Assembly (NCBI RefSeq): GCF_001758195.1
Contig: NZ_MASR01000002.1
Location: 186,001 to 250,000 of the forward strand
DNA length: 64,000 nt
Source of the DNA: Pseudohongiella acticola
GTDB taxonomy: Bacteria > Pseudomonadota > Gammaproteobacteria > Pseudomonadales > Pseudohongiellaceae
Direction of reading: 5' to 3'
Shown here one piece after another: positions 36,528 through 46,275 of the stretch. A model generated the notes under the pieces. That model saw nothing but the letters and a program-made list of their open reading frames with translations. It was not told the origin of the DNA and did no database searches. How positions within the stretch are numbered: the first letter of the stretch is position 1; every line of letters begins with the position of its first letter. Both the position numbers and the translations under genes were made by a program.

Positions 36528-37403
36528 TTAATCAAGTCCGGCGTGCCGGATCGCTTCACGGACCGGAATTCGATACGCGCTATTCAAAGGCACCAGGGGC
36601 AGACGGATACCGCTCTGGATGTAACCCAGCTCCATCAGGGCCCATTTGACAGGTACCGGGTTTGATTCCAGAAACAGGGCGTTATGCAAACCGGCCAGTC
36701 TGGCATTCAATAAACTGGCTTTTTCGCTTTCACCTGCCAGTGCCAGGCGACACATTTCATGCATCTGCGCCGGCGCCACATTGGCAGTGACGGATATATT
36801 GCCATTGGCACCCATCAGAATCAGGTCCATGGCAGTAGCATCATCACCGCTGTAAATTGCGATACGTTCGGCACAAAGGCTGATGACATGTTTACCACGA
36901 TCAAGATCGCCGGTCGCTTCCTTGATACCAACAATATTGGTCAGATCAGCGAGCCGGTCTACCGTCTCAGGCAGCAGGTCACAACCGGTGCGCGAGGGTA
37001 CATTGTAAAGAATCTGCGGAATATCGACGCTTTCGGCAATGGTTTTAAAGTGCTGGTACAGGCCTTCCTGACTGGGTTTGTTGTAATACGGCGTCACCAG
37101 CAGGCACGCATCCGCGCCGTGGTCTTTGGCCGACTGCGTGTAATAGATCGCTTCCCGGGTCGAATTGGAGCCGGTGCCGGCAATGACCGGTATCCGGCCA
37201 TTGATGGTTTTGACACAACGGGCAACAACCGCGGTGTGCTCGTCCATGTCCAGCGTCGGCGATTCGCCGGTTGTCCCTACCACCACGACCGCATCGGTGC
37301 CACTTTCAATATGCCACTCCAGCAACCGGTCGAAAGCCGGGTAATCAATATCGCCATTGGGCAACATGGGTGTAACGATGGCAACAATACTGCCCTGAAT
37401 CAT
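36528..37403 (-). CDS. dapA: 4-hydroxy-tetrahydrodipicolinate synthase
   Basis: 291 residues, TIM-barrel class I aldolase condensing pyruvate and aspartate semialdehyde, the first committed lysine/DAP step supplying peptidoglycan. Motifs: VVVGTTGESPTL, the Tyr motif YNVPSRTGCDLLP, and the Schiff-base Lys in VGIKEATGD. First gene of the dapA-bamC-rmuC-miaE run. The bcp and gcvR genes often upstream in Pseudomonas are absent. Confidence 0.97.
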   Translation of the reverse strand: MIQGSIVAIVTPMLPNGDIDYPAFDRLLEWHIESGTDAVVVVGTTGESPTLDMDEHTAVVARCVKTINGRIPVIAGTGSNSTREAIYYTQSAKDHGADACLLVTPYYNKPSQEGLYQHFKTIAESVDIPQILYNVPSRTGCDLLPETVDRLADLTNIVGIKEATGDLDRGKHVISLCAERIAIYSGDDATAMDLILMGANGNISVTANVAPAQMHEMCRLALAGESEKASLLNARLAGLHNALFLESNPVPVKWALMELGYIQSGIRLPLVPLNSAYRIPVREAIRHAGLD

Positions 37404-37445
37404 GCAAACCTCGACTTAAATCCATAGTATTCGACTTGAAACGAC

Positions 37446-37479
37446 AAAAAGCAGCTGCACACACCGTCTCAGGCTGCTG
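37446..37479 (-). terminator. Probable intrinsic terminator after the AI-2E-type transporter gene
   Basis: On the minus strand AGCAGC and GCTGCT pair around a 17-nt loop and are followed by TTTTT. It lies 56-89 bp beyond the transporter stop, before dapA. Confidence 0.5.
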
Positions 37480-37534
37480 ACTCTACCACAGCGCGCGGTC
37501 CGGGAAAAACCAGACTGCCACACCGGACACCTGA

Positions 37535-38599
37535 TCAGGGCCCGCCCACGTCCTGATGCGTTGGCCAGGCATTGATGATTGCCTTGATCAGTGTCGCCAG
37601 CGGGATGGCAAAAAACACACCTGCCAGCCCCCACAAGCCGCCGAACACCAGGACCGCTGCGATGATGGCAACCGGGTGCAAATTCACGGTTTCAGAAAAG
37701 ATGATGGGCACCAGAACATTGGCGTCCAGCAGCTGGATGACTGTATACAGCGCCATGATGGTGACAAATTCACTGCCCATGCCCCACTGCGCATAGGAAA
37801 CAGCGGCTACCGGAACGGCAACAACGGCAACCCCGATAAAGGGAATGATCACCGACAGACCCACCAGAATAGACAACAGCAGGGAGTAATTAATTCCCAT
37901 CAACATGAATGCGATGTAACTGACAAACCCCAGTATCACGATCTCCAGCGCCTTACCACGTACATAGTTGGCCACCTGCAGATCCATTTCCTGCCAGATT
38001 TTGCGCATCAGGGGTCGGTGCCGGGGAAGCAGCCCGGCGACCCAGTTAACCAGTACCACTTTGTCTTTCATCATGAAAAACACCAGCACTGGCACCAGAA
38101 TGATAAACACCAGCCAGTAGAAGATATTGGGAATACTGGCGATGGAGTAAGACACCACATACTGCCCGAACAGGGCCAGTTCGCCGCGCAGACCCCGGAT
38201 AAACTCCTGGATCTGCAGCTCTGTCACCAGATTGGGATAACTCTCCGGCAACAATAGCAGTAAGGACTGGCCTTCACTGATCAGACGCGGCAGCTCATTG
38301 ACCAGCAGCGCGGCCTGACGCCAGGCCTGCGGCAGCAGCAACAGCAGCACAGCAGTAAACGTGCTGATAAACAGCGCATACACAATGACTACAGCCAGCA
38401 GATAACTCAGGCCCAGTCGCTGTAGCGTACCAACGAGTCCCTGCAGCAGGTAGGCCAGGATCAGCGCAGCGATCAATGGCGCGATAATAGAGCCGATGGT
38501 CAGCAGCACAACAAGCGCCGTCAGCAGTATCAGGGTAAAAATGACGGACTCTTCGTCATGAAAATAGCGATCAAGAAAGCCTCTGAAAAAATTGCGCAT
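37535..38599 (-). CDS. AI-2E/PerM family transporter
   Basis: 354 residues from the ATG at 38599; a longer in-frame start would overlap the tusA-like gene. About eight hydrophobic segments lie around a soluble central region. The family signature GLSVIIPFIGVAVVAVPVA and the NPV-like C-terminal LVPIIFSETVNLHPVAIIAAVLVFGGLWGLAGVFFAIPLATLIKA are present in pattern. Homologues export small molecules or act as Na+/H+ antiporters; the substrate is unknown. It lies 7 bp after the tusA-like gene. Confidence 0.88.
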   Translation of the reverse strand: MRNFFRGFLDRYFHDEESVIFTLILLTALVVLLTIGSIIAPLIAALILAYLLQGLVGTLQRLGLSYLLAVVIVYALFISTFTAVLLLLLPQAWRQAALLVNELPRLISEGQSLLLLLPESYPNLVTELQIQEFIRGLRGELALFGQYVVSYSIASIPNIFYWLVFIILVPVLVFFMMKDKVVLVNWVAGLLPRHRPLMRKIWQEMDLQVANYVRGKALEIVILGFVSYIAFMLMGINYSLLLSILVGLSVIIPFIGVAVVAVPVAAVSYAQWGMGSEFVTIMALYTVIQLLDANVLVPIIFSETVNLHPVAIIAAVLVFGGLWGLAGVFFAIPLATLIKAIINAWPTHQDVGGP

Positions 38600-38606
38600 G
38601 GTTAAC

Positions 38607-38840
38607 TCAGCCCTTCCGGATCCAATAACTGTAAGTATCAGCGTTTTTTTCAAAATCCAGAATCTGGTGGCGACTCTGCTGTACAAAAGCATAAAAGTCG
38701 CGTTCAGAACCCGGGTCTGTTGCCACAACCTTCAATACCTGCGCGGGCGCCAGCGCGTTTAGCGCCAACTTGGCTTTTAACAATGGCATCGGGCAATGCA
38801 GCCCGGTGACATCCAATTCCTGATCAGCATGTATTTCCAT
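38607..38840 (-). CDS. TusA/SirA-type sulfur carrier protein
   Basis: 77 residues. The family CPMP motif is in LDVTGLHCPMPLLKAKLAL, with Cys16 carrying sulfur. TDPGSERDFYAFV matches the second half. A paralogue-type (YedF/PA1006-like) rather than proven TusA; in Pseudomonas this position holds a TusA-like gene linked to molybdenum and nitrate metabolism. Cytoplasmic. Coupled to the AI-2E transporter, divergent from the bepA-like gene. Confidence 0.88.
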   Translation of the reverse strand: MEIHADQELDVTGLHCPMPLLKAKLALNALAPAQVLKVVATDPGSERDFYAFVQQSRHQILDFEKNADTYSYWIRKG

Positions 38841-38993
38841 AGCCGATTATTTTATCAAGCAATGGGAAGCCCTGCATAGCACTGTCTTGCTGGCGCGACC
38901 GCCTGCCACGAGGAAGGCTGGCCGGGGAATTATTTGTGTTATTATCGGTCTATTGACTCAAGCTTGTCGTCTAACTGAGCAACCGGTTTTATT

Positions 38994-40448
38994 ATGGGTA
39001 AATTTCGTCGAATCACCTCTGTAGCAACCAGTATCATGCTGCTTTGCACCTCAGTGCCGGGCCTGGGTCAATCCCAGCTGCCATCACTGGGAGACCGCAT
39101 TTCCGGTATCTATTCTCTGGACGAAGAATACAAGATGGGGCGAGAGTTCCTGCGCTCGGTGCGCCGCAGCGCCCCCATGATCACCGACCCGTTGCTCAAC
39201 GACTATCTGGTCAATTTCACCCACGATCTGGCAGTGCACAGTGACCTGCAGGATTACCGGCTGGCCTTTGTCATCATTGACAGCCCGGCGCTCAATGCAT
39301 TTGCCGCACCCGGCGGCATCATCGGCGTCAACGGTGGTCTGTTTCTGAACTCGCACACGGAAGGCGAATTTGCCTCCGTTATCGCTCACGAGCTGGCACA
39401 CGTCAGTCAGCGGCATTTTGCCCGCAGCGTGGAAGATGCGCAGCGTCGGCGCATTCCGGAGCTGGCGACACTGCTGGCCAGTGTCGTCCTGATGGGCGCT
39501 GGCAGCAGCGCCGGCCCCGCCGCCGTGATGGCAGCACAGGGGCGCGCCATAGAAAACCAGCTGCGCTTCTCCCGGCAGAACGAAGCAGAAGCCGACCGTC
39601 TGGGACTGCGCACGCTTTATGGCGCCGGTTACAATCCGGATGACATGGCCAGCCTGTTCGAGCGCCTGGTGGCAATGTCTCGCTACTCATCGCGCCCCCC
39701 CGAGTTCCTGCTCAGTCACCCGGTGACTGAATCGCGGGTTGCGGACGCCCGCAGTCGCGCCAATCAGTATCCCGACCGGGCATCTCCCCCGGACCTTGAG
39801 TATCAGTTGATGCGTGCCCGCGTTCAGGTACATTACGAGCCCAATAAGAACAATGCCATCACCGATTTTAATCAGCGTTTGCAGGAGAACCTGGACGGCG
39901 GTAACACTGACGGGCTGCGTTACGGGCTGGCCATGGCCTACTTTGAGAATAAACAGCATGACCGGGCGCTGGAGTTGATCGAACAGCTACTGGCGAGCGA
40001 GCCCAACCGCATTACCTATGTTGCCAGCAAGTCCGAAATTCTGGTTGATGCGGGCCGACCGCAAGAGGCTTTGCCGTTTATTGAGCACCACTTGCGCATT
40101 AATCCAGCCAATCACCCACTGACCATGGCCAAAGCCAGCGCTCTGATCGAACAGCGTGATTACGCGGCCGCAGTCAAGGTTCTGGAAGCTCACTCTCAGC
40201 GTCGACCAGATGATCACAATCTATGGTACATGATTGCTGAGACCCAGGGTCAGGCCGGCGACATCAGTAAAGTGCATCAGGCCCGGGCTGAATATTTTAT
40301 TCTGGTCGGCGATTTCCGCAGTGCACGTGAACAGTTGCGCTACGCCCTGCGAATCGAGAACGACCGTGAAGAGAATATTCCGCTGATATCAAGCCTGCGT
40401 CAGCGCATCACCGATGTTGAAGCGCTGCAGCGAGAACAGCAAAGCTGA
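38994..40448 (+). CDS. bepA: BepA-like periplasmic M48 metalloprotease with TPRs
   Basis: 484 residues. Sec signal (MGKFRRITSVATSIMLLCTSVPGLGQ), M48 zinc protease domain with HELAH at 132-136 and a downstream NEAEADRLG supplying the third ligand, then C-terminal tetratricopeptide repeats (~300-470). BepA (YfgC) degrades stalled outer-membrane proteins such as LptD and assists their assembly. Convergent with nadA. The order nadA-bepA-tusA-perM-dapA matches Pseudomonas. Confidence 0.92.
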   Translation: MGKFRRITSVATSIMLLCTSVPGLGQSQLPSLGDRISGIYSLDEEYKMGREFLRSVRRSAPMITDPLLNDYLVNFTHDLAVHSDLQDYRLAFVIIDSPALNAFAAPGGIIGVNGGLFLNSHTEGEFASVIAHELAHVSQRHFARSVEDAQRRRIPELATLLASVVLMGAGSSAGPAAVMAAQGRAIENQLRFSRQNEAEADRLGLRTLYGAGYNPDDMASLFERLVAMSRYSSRPPEFLLSHPVTESRVADARSRANQYPDRASPPDLEYQLMRARVQVHYEPNKNNAITDFNQRLQENLDGGNTDGLRYGLAMAYFENKQHDRALELIEQLLASEPNRITYVASKSEILVDAGRPQEALPFIEHHLRINPANHPLTMAKASALIEQRDYAAAVKVLEAHSQRRPDDHNLWYMIAETQGQAGDISKVHQARAEYFILVGDFRSAREQLRYALRIENDREENIPLISSLRQRITDVEALQREQQS

Positions 40449-40474
40449 TCACGCTCGCCTGATACTGTGCCGGC

Positions 40475-41560
40475 TCAGGCTTTACCTTTGACCGCGAGCT
40501 GACGCTCGCGTGAGAAATCCAGCATGCGCTGCAATGGCACCATGGCTTGTGCGGCGAGGTCACGCTCTACCTGTATCCGGTTGCTGCCATCACGCAGCGA
40601 TTCATACAGGGCCTGAAGGGAATTCATACCCATCCATGGACAACTGGCACAACTGCGGCAGCTGGCATCATTGCCTGCAGTTGGCGCCACGATCAGTGTC
40701 TTGTCTGGCGCCTGTTGCTGCATTTTGTAAAAAATACCCTGGTCGGTCGCGACAATAAAGGTCTTGTCCGGTAGTTCCACGGCCGCGTTTATCAGTTGAC
40801 TGGTGGAACCAATGACATCAGCCATGGCCAGCACTGACGCTGGTGACTCTGGATGCGCGAGTACCTTTGCGTCCGGATACAGCGTCTTCATATCCATCAG
40901 GCCTTTGGCCTTGAACTCTTCGTGCACAATGCAGGCGGCATCCCACAGAATCATGTCGGCGCCGGTTTTGTGCTGAATGTAGTGCCCCAGGTGACGGTCA
41001 GGAGCCCACAGGATTTTTTTACCCTGATCCTGCAGGTGCTCAATGACGTCCAGTGCGATGCTGGAGGTGACCACCCAGTCTGCCCGGGCTTTGACAGCAG
41101 CCGATGTGTTGGCATAAACCACAACCACACGATCAGGGTGCTGGTCACAGAACGCCGAAAATTCATCGATGGGGCAGGCAATATCCAGCGAGCATGTCGC
41201 CTCGGTGGTTGGCATCAGCACGGTTTTGTCCGGGCTCAGAATGGAGGCGGTTTCACCCATGAAGCGCACACCCGCCACCATCAGCACGTCGGCATCGCAG
41301 TCACGGCCGAATCGCGCCATTTCCAGTGAATCCGCGACAATACCGTTGGTTTCCTCGGCCAGTGCCTGAATCGCCGGATCGGTATAGTAATGCGCAACCA
41401 GCGTTGCCTTGCGCTCTTTGAGCAGGCCCTTGATGGCGTGACGATAGACTTGATCCTGAGCCTGGTCACGCTCCGGCTTTTGCGGAACTGCGGCAATGTA
41501 TTCACGCACGCGCAAGGTGTCGGCGGCCAGTCGGTTGTCCTGTGCAGATGATTGCGTCAT
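40475..41560 (-). CDS. nadA: Quinolinate synthase A
   Basis: 361 residues, [4Fe-4S] enzyme condensing iminoaspartate with dihydroxyacetone phosphate to quinolinate in NAD synthesis. Motifs: [52 protein letters not shown] (cluster Cys), [10 protein letters not shown], and the C-terminal [16 protein letters not shown] with the final ligand. Full length. Convergent with bepA-like, downstream of tRNA-Lys. Confidence 0.96.
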   Translation of the reverse strand: MTQSSAQDNRLAADTLRVREYIAAVPQKPERDQAQDQVYRHAIKGLLKERKATLVAHYYTDPAIQALAEETNGIVADSLEMARFGRDCDADVLMVAGVRFMGETASILSPDKTVLMPTTEATCSLDIACPIDEFSAFCDQHPDRVVVVYANTSAAVKARADWVVTSSIALDVIEHLQDQGKKILWAPDRHLGHYIQHKTGADMILWDAACIVHEEFKAKGLMDMKTLYPDAKVLAHPESPASVLAMADVIGSTSQLINAAVELPDKTFIVATDQGIFYKMQQQAPDKTLIVAPTAGNDASCRSCASCPWMGMNSLQALYESLRDGSNRIQVERDLAAQAMVPLQRMLDFSRERQLAVKGKA

Positions 41561-41663
41561 ATCGGTGTCATATCGGAGTCATGAAGAATACGGATGATAC
41601 CATAGCTAACCAGTAGACCTTGTAGCGAGGGGATTTCTTCAGAATCGATATCAATCACAATAA

Positions 41664-41738
41664 TGGTGGGGCGTGATGGATTCGAACCATCGACCAATTG
41701 GTTAAAAGCCAACTGCTCTACCGCTGAGCTAACGCCCC
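41664..41738 (-). tRNA. tRNA-Lys (TTT anticodon)
   Basis: A 75-nt cloverleaf with encoded CCA. The acceptor GGGGCGT pairs with ACGCCCC, anticodon loop CTTTTAA carries TTT, T-loop TTCGAAT. Single-gene unit between queC and nadA. Confidence 0.95.
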
Positions 41739-41786
41739 CCGAGGGGAAATCTCTCCGGGACCATCGCCCTGCAAAAGAGAGTGCGC

Positions 41787-41814
41787 ATCATACTACGCAA
41801 CAGAAAAAACTCAA
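41787..41814 (-). promoter_or_regulatory. Promoter of tRNA-Lys
   Basis: On the minus strand a -35 TTGAGT and a -10 TATGAT with a 16-bp spacer and a GCGCACTC discriminator. It lies 49 bp upstream of the mature tRNA. Confidence 0.6.
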
Positions 41815-41875
41815 GTATTTTTGTCAAAAAACCGCAATTCTACTGCCCGACAGCTCTGTTGCCGAACATCTCCGG

Positions 41876-42595
41876 CTACCGCGAGACATAACTGGTAGGG
41901 TCCGCAATACCCGCATCATCAAAGCCTTTGCGACGCAAACGACAACTGTCACAGCGACCGCAGGCGCGCCCTTTTGAGTCAGCCTGATAACAGGAGACAG
42001 TCAATCCATAATTGACACCGAGTTCGTGCCCCATGGCGATAATCTGGGCTTTGCCAAGGTCTATCAGTGGGGTTTTGATACGGATGGGTCGCCCCTCAAC
42101 ACCAATTCGGGTGGCCAGATTGGCCATCTGTTCGAACGCCAGAATAAACTCGGGGCGGCAGTCAGGGTATCCGGAATAGTCCAGCGCATTGACGCCAATA
42201 AAAATCGAATCAGCTTCCAGCACCTCTGCCCACGCCAGCGCATAAGACAGAAAGACGGTATTGCGGGCAGGTACGTAAGTCACCGGAATCTGATCCGGCA
42301 CGACACCCGACTCAGGCATTGCCACCGAGGCATCGGTCAGCGCCGACCCACCCAATTGACCAATACCCAGCGGGATCACCTGGTGCTGACGCACAGAAAA
42401 AGCAGACGCCAGTCGCATGGCCGCATCCAGCTCACTGCTCGCCCGCTGACCATAATTGAAACTCAACGCGTAACAGTCGTAGCCCTCAGCGCGAGCGATG
42501 GCCAGACAGGTGGCAGAATCCAGCCCTCCCGACACCAGAATGACTGCTTTTTTTGTATTATTGCCACCGTTATCCGGATTCGACTCTTTCACCAC
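41876..42595 (-). CDS. queC: 7-cyano-7-deazaguanine synthase
   Basis: 239 residues, ATP-dependent enzyme turning 7-carboxy-7-deazaguanine and ammonia into preQ0. PP-loop [11 protein letters not shown] near residues 18-28, [11 protein letters not shown], and a C-terminal zinc site with four cysteines ([17 protein letters not shown]). The first ~15 residues are a polar extension. Downstream of queE in the same direction. Confidence 0.96.
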   Translation of the reverse strand: MVKESNPDNGGNNTKKAVILVSGGLDSATCLAIARAEGYDCYALSFNYGQRASSELDAAMRLASAFSVRQHQVIPLGIGQLGGSALTDASVAMPESGVVPDQIPVTYVPARNTVFLSYALAWAEVLEADSIFIGVNALDYSGYPDCRPEFILAFEQMANLATRIGVEGRPIRIKTPLIDLGKAQIIAMGHELGVNYGLTVSCYQADSKGRACGRCDSCRLRRKGFDDAGIADPTSYVSR

Positions 42596-42666
42596 GCTAC
42601 CTTACTTGAGCTCTGAAAATTTCCCGGGGTTCTACCGCTAAAGCATACCGCGATAATTGCCTGGCG

Positions 42667-43320
42667 TCAGTGGCCTGGCGCATCACCCCAGATTATTTTG
42701 TGCAACTGTACCTGCATCCGCACCGGCAAGCGGTCGGCCAATACCCACGCCGCCAGATCACGATAGGCTAGCTGTTCAAATGACGGAGATAACAGGATCT
42801 CCTGCACCCGACTGCCTAGATCATACTGATCTATTTTGGCTTTGCTCCATTCATAATCGCGGCGATCACAAATGACAAATTTGACCTCGTCAACACGCTT
42901 CAGTCGTCCGATATTACTTTCCAGATTTCGATCACATTCGCCGGAACCAGGCGTTTTGAGATCCATGACCACCGTCACACGCGGATCCACTTCCGCAATA
43001 TCCATCGCGCCACTGGTTTCCAGGGAGACTCTAAGGCCCCGATCACAAAGCTCGCGCAAAAGCGCCAGGCAGCCGGGCTGAGCCAGCGGCTCGCCACCGG
43101 TAACGGTGATATAACGTGCGCCGGTTGCCTCGACCTGAGCAAGAATGTCAGTCAGCGGCATCACGGTGCCATCGTGAAAGGCATACTCGGTGTCACAATA
43201 ACCGCAGCGCAGCGGGCAACCCGTCAGGCGCACAAACGTTGTTGGCAGACCCACCGTGCTGCTTTCGCCTTGCAGGGAAAAAAAGATTTCGTTTATACGT
43301 AAACTGAGAGGTTTGTTCAT
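42667..43320 (-). CDS. queE: 7-carboxy-7-deazaguanine synthase
   Basis: 217 residues, radical SAM enzyme rearranging 6-carboxy-tetrahydropterin to CDG. The cluster motif CPLRCGYC gives Cys35, Cys39 and Cys42. FFSLQGES precedes it and VTGGEPLAQPGC follows. It links queD (23.4 kb) and queC in the queuosine pathway. Preceded by cpoB, with a hairpin repeat in the gap. Confidence 0.96.
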   Translation of the reverse strand: MNKPLSLRINEIFFSLQGESSTVGLPTTFVRLTGCPLRCGYCDTEYAFHDGTVMPLTDILAQVEATGARYITVTGGEPLAQPGCLALLRELCDRGLRVSLETSGAMDIAEVDPRVTVVMDLKTPGSGECDRNLESNIGRLKRVDEVKFVICDRRDYEWSKAKIDQYDLGSRVQEILLSPSFEQLAYRDLAAWVLADRLPVRMQVQLHKIIWGDAPGH

Positions 43321-43356
43321 GAACTCGACTTGGTGAGATAAGCGACGAACCCGACC

Positions 43357-43422
43357 AGCAGGTTATTGAAAAACTATCTGCGTTGCAATTGCTGCCTCGA
43401 ATACGTTTTTCAACAGACTGCT
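43357..43422. repeat. Inverted repeat in the cpoB-queE gap
   Basis: AGCAGGTTATTGAAAAAC and GTTTTTCAACAGACTGCT pair at 15 of 18 positions around a 30-nt loop that contains GCAATTGC. It fills most of the gap between cpoB and queE. The TTGAAAAAC arm looks like a dispersed-repeat end more than a terminator. Confidence 0.6.
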
Positions 43423-44332
43423 AGTTCAGGGATCTCATGTAGATATCGGCCAGGTTGGCTGCGGATGTATTGGGAAAGCGTGCTCGCACATCCTGCAATA
43501 ATTGCCGTGCTCGGGCATTGTCACCCAGACGGTGATAGACCGTGCCCAGTGAATACATGGCATCTTCAATTTTTCGACCATCGGGATACTGTTCCAGAAT
43601 GGTTTCAAAGGCGACCCGTGCCTCGTTAAACATGGACAGATTGACGTATGCCTGTCCCTGCCAGTAATAGGCATTGGTGACAAAACGACCGTCCGGGTAT
43701 TGCGCCAGGTACTGATCAAATTGCTGAACAGAGCGCTGATAGGCTTCCTGTTGCAGCAATGAATCCAGCGCCAGTTCGTAAAGTTGTTGCTCGGTGAGCA
43801 TGCCTGTTGCAGCCGGCGTTGACGCATTGTTGCTGACTGACTGGTTGCTCGCCAGAGACTGACTGCCAGTCTGCGCTGTTGTCGCCGACATCGGGGCCGA
43901 AGAAGCCGGTGAGTTGGCAGACGCGTTGACAGTAGAGGCTGGATTGGACGAAGTAGCAGTCGACGTGGTGGCGGTTGACGATGCGCCGGTGTTTGCCGTC
44001 GCTGTTGCCGGCGTTGCGCTGGTGCCGGCATTGCTGCCCACACCCGCCGCAGATCCGGCACCACGCGCCGCTTCCAGATCCTCATACAACGCACTGATGC
44101 GTGCATCCAGATCCGTGTAACGATCAAGCGAATCCTGTTGCAGGCGCCTTATTTCATAACCATGCTCTTCAACCATGCCACGAAGGGTCTGCATTTCAGT
44201 ACGGAGATCCCGGAACTGATCCAGCAGCAACATCAGGGCATCATTATTCGAAGAACCGGCCTGCGCGAAAACGCTCGTGTTAAACACGAGCGCCGTCACA
44301 CTGCCTGCAACTACTGCCAGGAAACGCTTCAT
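43421..44332 (-). CDS. cpoB: Cell division coordinator CpoB (YbgF)
   Basis: 303 residues, periplasmic partner of TolA coordinating outer-membrane constriction with PBP1B. Sec signal (MKRFLAVVAGSVTALVFNTSVFAQ), coiled-coil trimerisation helix (~33-88), a low-complexity Ala/Ser/Thr/Asn linker of roughly 85 residues (~92-178), then TPRs (YELALDSLLQQEAYQRSVQQFDQYLAQYP..). The linker is much longer than in E. coli. Last gene of the Tol-Pal run, 6 bp after pal. Confidence 0.93.
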   Translation of the reverse strand: MKRFLAVVAGSVTALVFNTSVFAQAGSSNNDALMLLLDQFRDLRTEMQTLRGMVEEHGYEIRRLQQDSLDRYTDLDARISALYEDLEAARGAGSAAGVGSNAGTSATPATATANTGASSTATTSTATSSNPASTVNASANSPASSAPMSATTAQTGSQSLASNQSVSNNASTPAATGMLTEQQLYELALDSLLQQEAYQRSVQQFDQYLAQYPDGRFVTNAYYWQGQAYVNLSMFNEARVAFETILEQYPDGRKIEDAMYSLGTVYHRLGDNARARQLLQDVRARFPNTSAANLADIYMRSLN

Positions 44333-44338
44333 CCTTTA

Positions 44339-44884
44339 TCAGCCCGCCGGTCGGATTTCAACGCGACGATTTTGCTGATACGCAGAGTCTGTCTGACCGC
44401 GAACAGCTGGCTGCTCTTCACCGTAGCTGACGGTTTCCAGCTGGCTGCGTGATGCACCGTTAACAATCAGGAAATCGCGGATGCTGTTAGCACGACGCTC
44501 GCCCAACGCCAGGTTGTATTCGCGTGTGCCGCGCTCGTCAGCATGGCCTTCCAGACGAACACGACGGTTCGGGTTGGATGCCAGGTTACGGGCGTGAACA
44601 ATCAGTGTTTCGCGGTCTGAGGGCTGGAATTCGGCCACATCAAAGTCGAAATAGAACACAGTCGTGTTCAGAGCTGCCTGATCCTGACGCTCGCGCTCCA
44701 TGCGCTCACGCTCCAGACGCTGCTGCTCGGCGCGGGCTGCGGCTGCTGCTGCATCAGCGGCGGCGGTATCATTGGTTTCCATTGGCATTTCTTCTGTGTC
44801 GCTGGTTGAGCTACACGCTGCCAGACCGGCAATTGTCAGTGCCAGTGCCGCTGTTTTAAACATACTATTAAATTGCATACCCAC
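44339..44884 (-). CDS. pal: Peptidoglycan-associated lipoprotein Pal
   Basis: 181 residues from GTG at 44884, chosen because GGAGG lies 9 bp upstream. Lipobox ends at Cys24 (TIAGLAACSS). An alanine/glutamate/arginine-rich linker (AAAARAEQQRLERERMER) precedes the OmpA-like domain (VFYFDFDVAEFQPSDRETL, LEGHADERGTREYNLALGERRA). It anchors the outer membrane to peptidoglycan with the Tol complex. Confidence 0.96.
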   Translation of the reverse strand: MGMQFNSMFKTAALALTIAGLAACSSTSDTEEMPMETNDTAAADAAAAAARAEQQRLERERMERERQDQAALNTTVFYFDFDVAEFQPSDRETLIVHARNLASNPNRRVRLEGHADERGTREYNLALGERRANSIRDFLIVNGASRSQLETVSYGEEQPAVRGQTDSAYQQNRRVEIRPAG

Positions 44885-44967
44885 AATTAGCGTCCTCCAA
44901 AAGACAAGCTATTTACATGAAATTCTTTGATGCCCAATACTACAATAATTTCTTTACCAACAATACC

Positions 44968-46275
44968 TTAATTCAGGTACGGAGACCACGAAGGCTCCCG
45001 TACATCGCCCTGCGGAGATGGTAAACGGAACTTTGCACGTCCGTCAACGGAAACAGCGTCAAGCACGCCGCGGCCGTTGTAGGTTGTGCCGTACATAATC
45101 ATACGGCCGTTTGGAGCCACGCTGGGTGATTCATCCAGTGCTGTGTCCGTGAGCGTAATGACCCGGCCGGTCTCCATGTTGAGAACGGCAATACTGTAAG
45201 TATTGTCCTGGCGGGTTTCGCGACGAACATGGACCATATTCACCCCATCGGGCATAAACTGGGCCTTGGCACAATAAAAACAATCAAAGGTCAACCGCTC
45301 AGGGAAGCCTCCGCTCAAGTCAGCCTGATAGATCTGGGGCTGACCGGTTCGATCTGATGTAAACAATACATACTGGCTGTCCAGTGTCCACGCTGGTTCG
45401 GTTTCCGCGCGCGGATGGTCGGTTATCTGCGTCAGCTGATCGGTGGCCAGATCCAGCACATACACATCCGGACTGCCGTCCTTTGACAACACCATGGCCA
45501 GTTTGCGGCCATCAGGCGACCATACCGGCGAACTGTTAATGCCGGAAAAGTTCGACACCTGACGACGCTGACCGGTGGCCAGATCCTGTATATAGATGCG
45601 CGGCAAATCCGTCTCGAAAGACACATAGGCAATCTGACTACCATCCGGTGACCACGCCGGAGACATGATCGGCTCACTCGACTCCAGCAGAATCTGGGCG
45701 CGACGACCATCATAATCCGCGTAATGCAGGCGATAGGTCATGTCGCCAATATTGCCTTCAGCCGAGACGTACATGATCTTGGTGGCAAATGCCCCGCGCC
45801 GGCCGGTAATTTCCCGGTACACCACATCGCTGATCTCATGCGCGATATCCCGTAACTGGCTGACACTGCCAGTGAGGACTTCACCCAGTACCTTGCGCTC
45901 GCGGTTGATATCAAAAAATTCCCACTGCACCTGCACCATCTGACCACCGGGTACCCGGCTGATCTTGCCCACAACCAGATACTGCTGCGCCAGAATTCGC
46001 CAGTCCCGGTAATGCACTTCGCGCTCTTCGCTTGGCATGCTGAGCATATTGGCGCGTGACAGCGCTCTGAACTCGCCCACCTGCTCCAGGTTGCTGGCAA
46101 TAATCTGTGCCACATCTTCTTCCAGAGCGACCCCGCCTTCCCAGGCAAACGGAACGATCGCGACCGGAATCGGGTTATCAACACCGCGCGTGATTTCAAT
46201 ATTCAGTTCAGCAGCGCGAATACTCGCCGAAAAGGCAAATACCAGCACCAGTACCAGCAGGCTGCGTAGCTTCAA
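44968..46275 (-). CDS. tolB: Tol-Pal system protein TolB
   Basis: 435 residues. Sec signal (MKLRSLLVLVLVFAFSASIRAAE), N-terminal TolB domain, and a C-terminal six-bladed propeller with repeated SPAWSPDGSQIAYVS-type WD motifs. Interacts with Pal and TolA in the periplasm. It overlaps the tolA 3' end by 4 bp. Confidence 0.97.
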   Translation of the reverse strand: MKLRSLLVLVLVFAFSASIRAAELNIEITRGVDNPIPVAIVPFAWEGGVALEEDVAQIIASNLEQVGEFRALSRANMLSMPSEEREVHYRDWRILAQQYLVVGKISRVPGGQMVQVQWEFFDINRERKVLGEVLTGSVSQLRDIAHEISDVVYREITGRRGAFATKIMYVSAEGNIGDMTYRLHYADYDGRRAQILLESSEPIMSPAWSPDGSQIAYVSFETDLPRIYIQDLATGQRRQVSNFSGINSSPVWSPDGRKLAMVLSKDGSPDVYVLDLATDQLTQITDHPRAETEPAWTLDSQYVLFTSDRTGQPQIYQADLSGGFPERLTFDCFYCAKAQFMPDGVNMVHVRRETRQDNTYSIAVLNMETGRVITLTDTALDESPSVAPNGRMIMYGTTYNGRGVLDAVSVDGRAKFRLPSPQGDVREPSWSPYLN

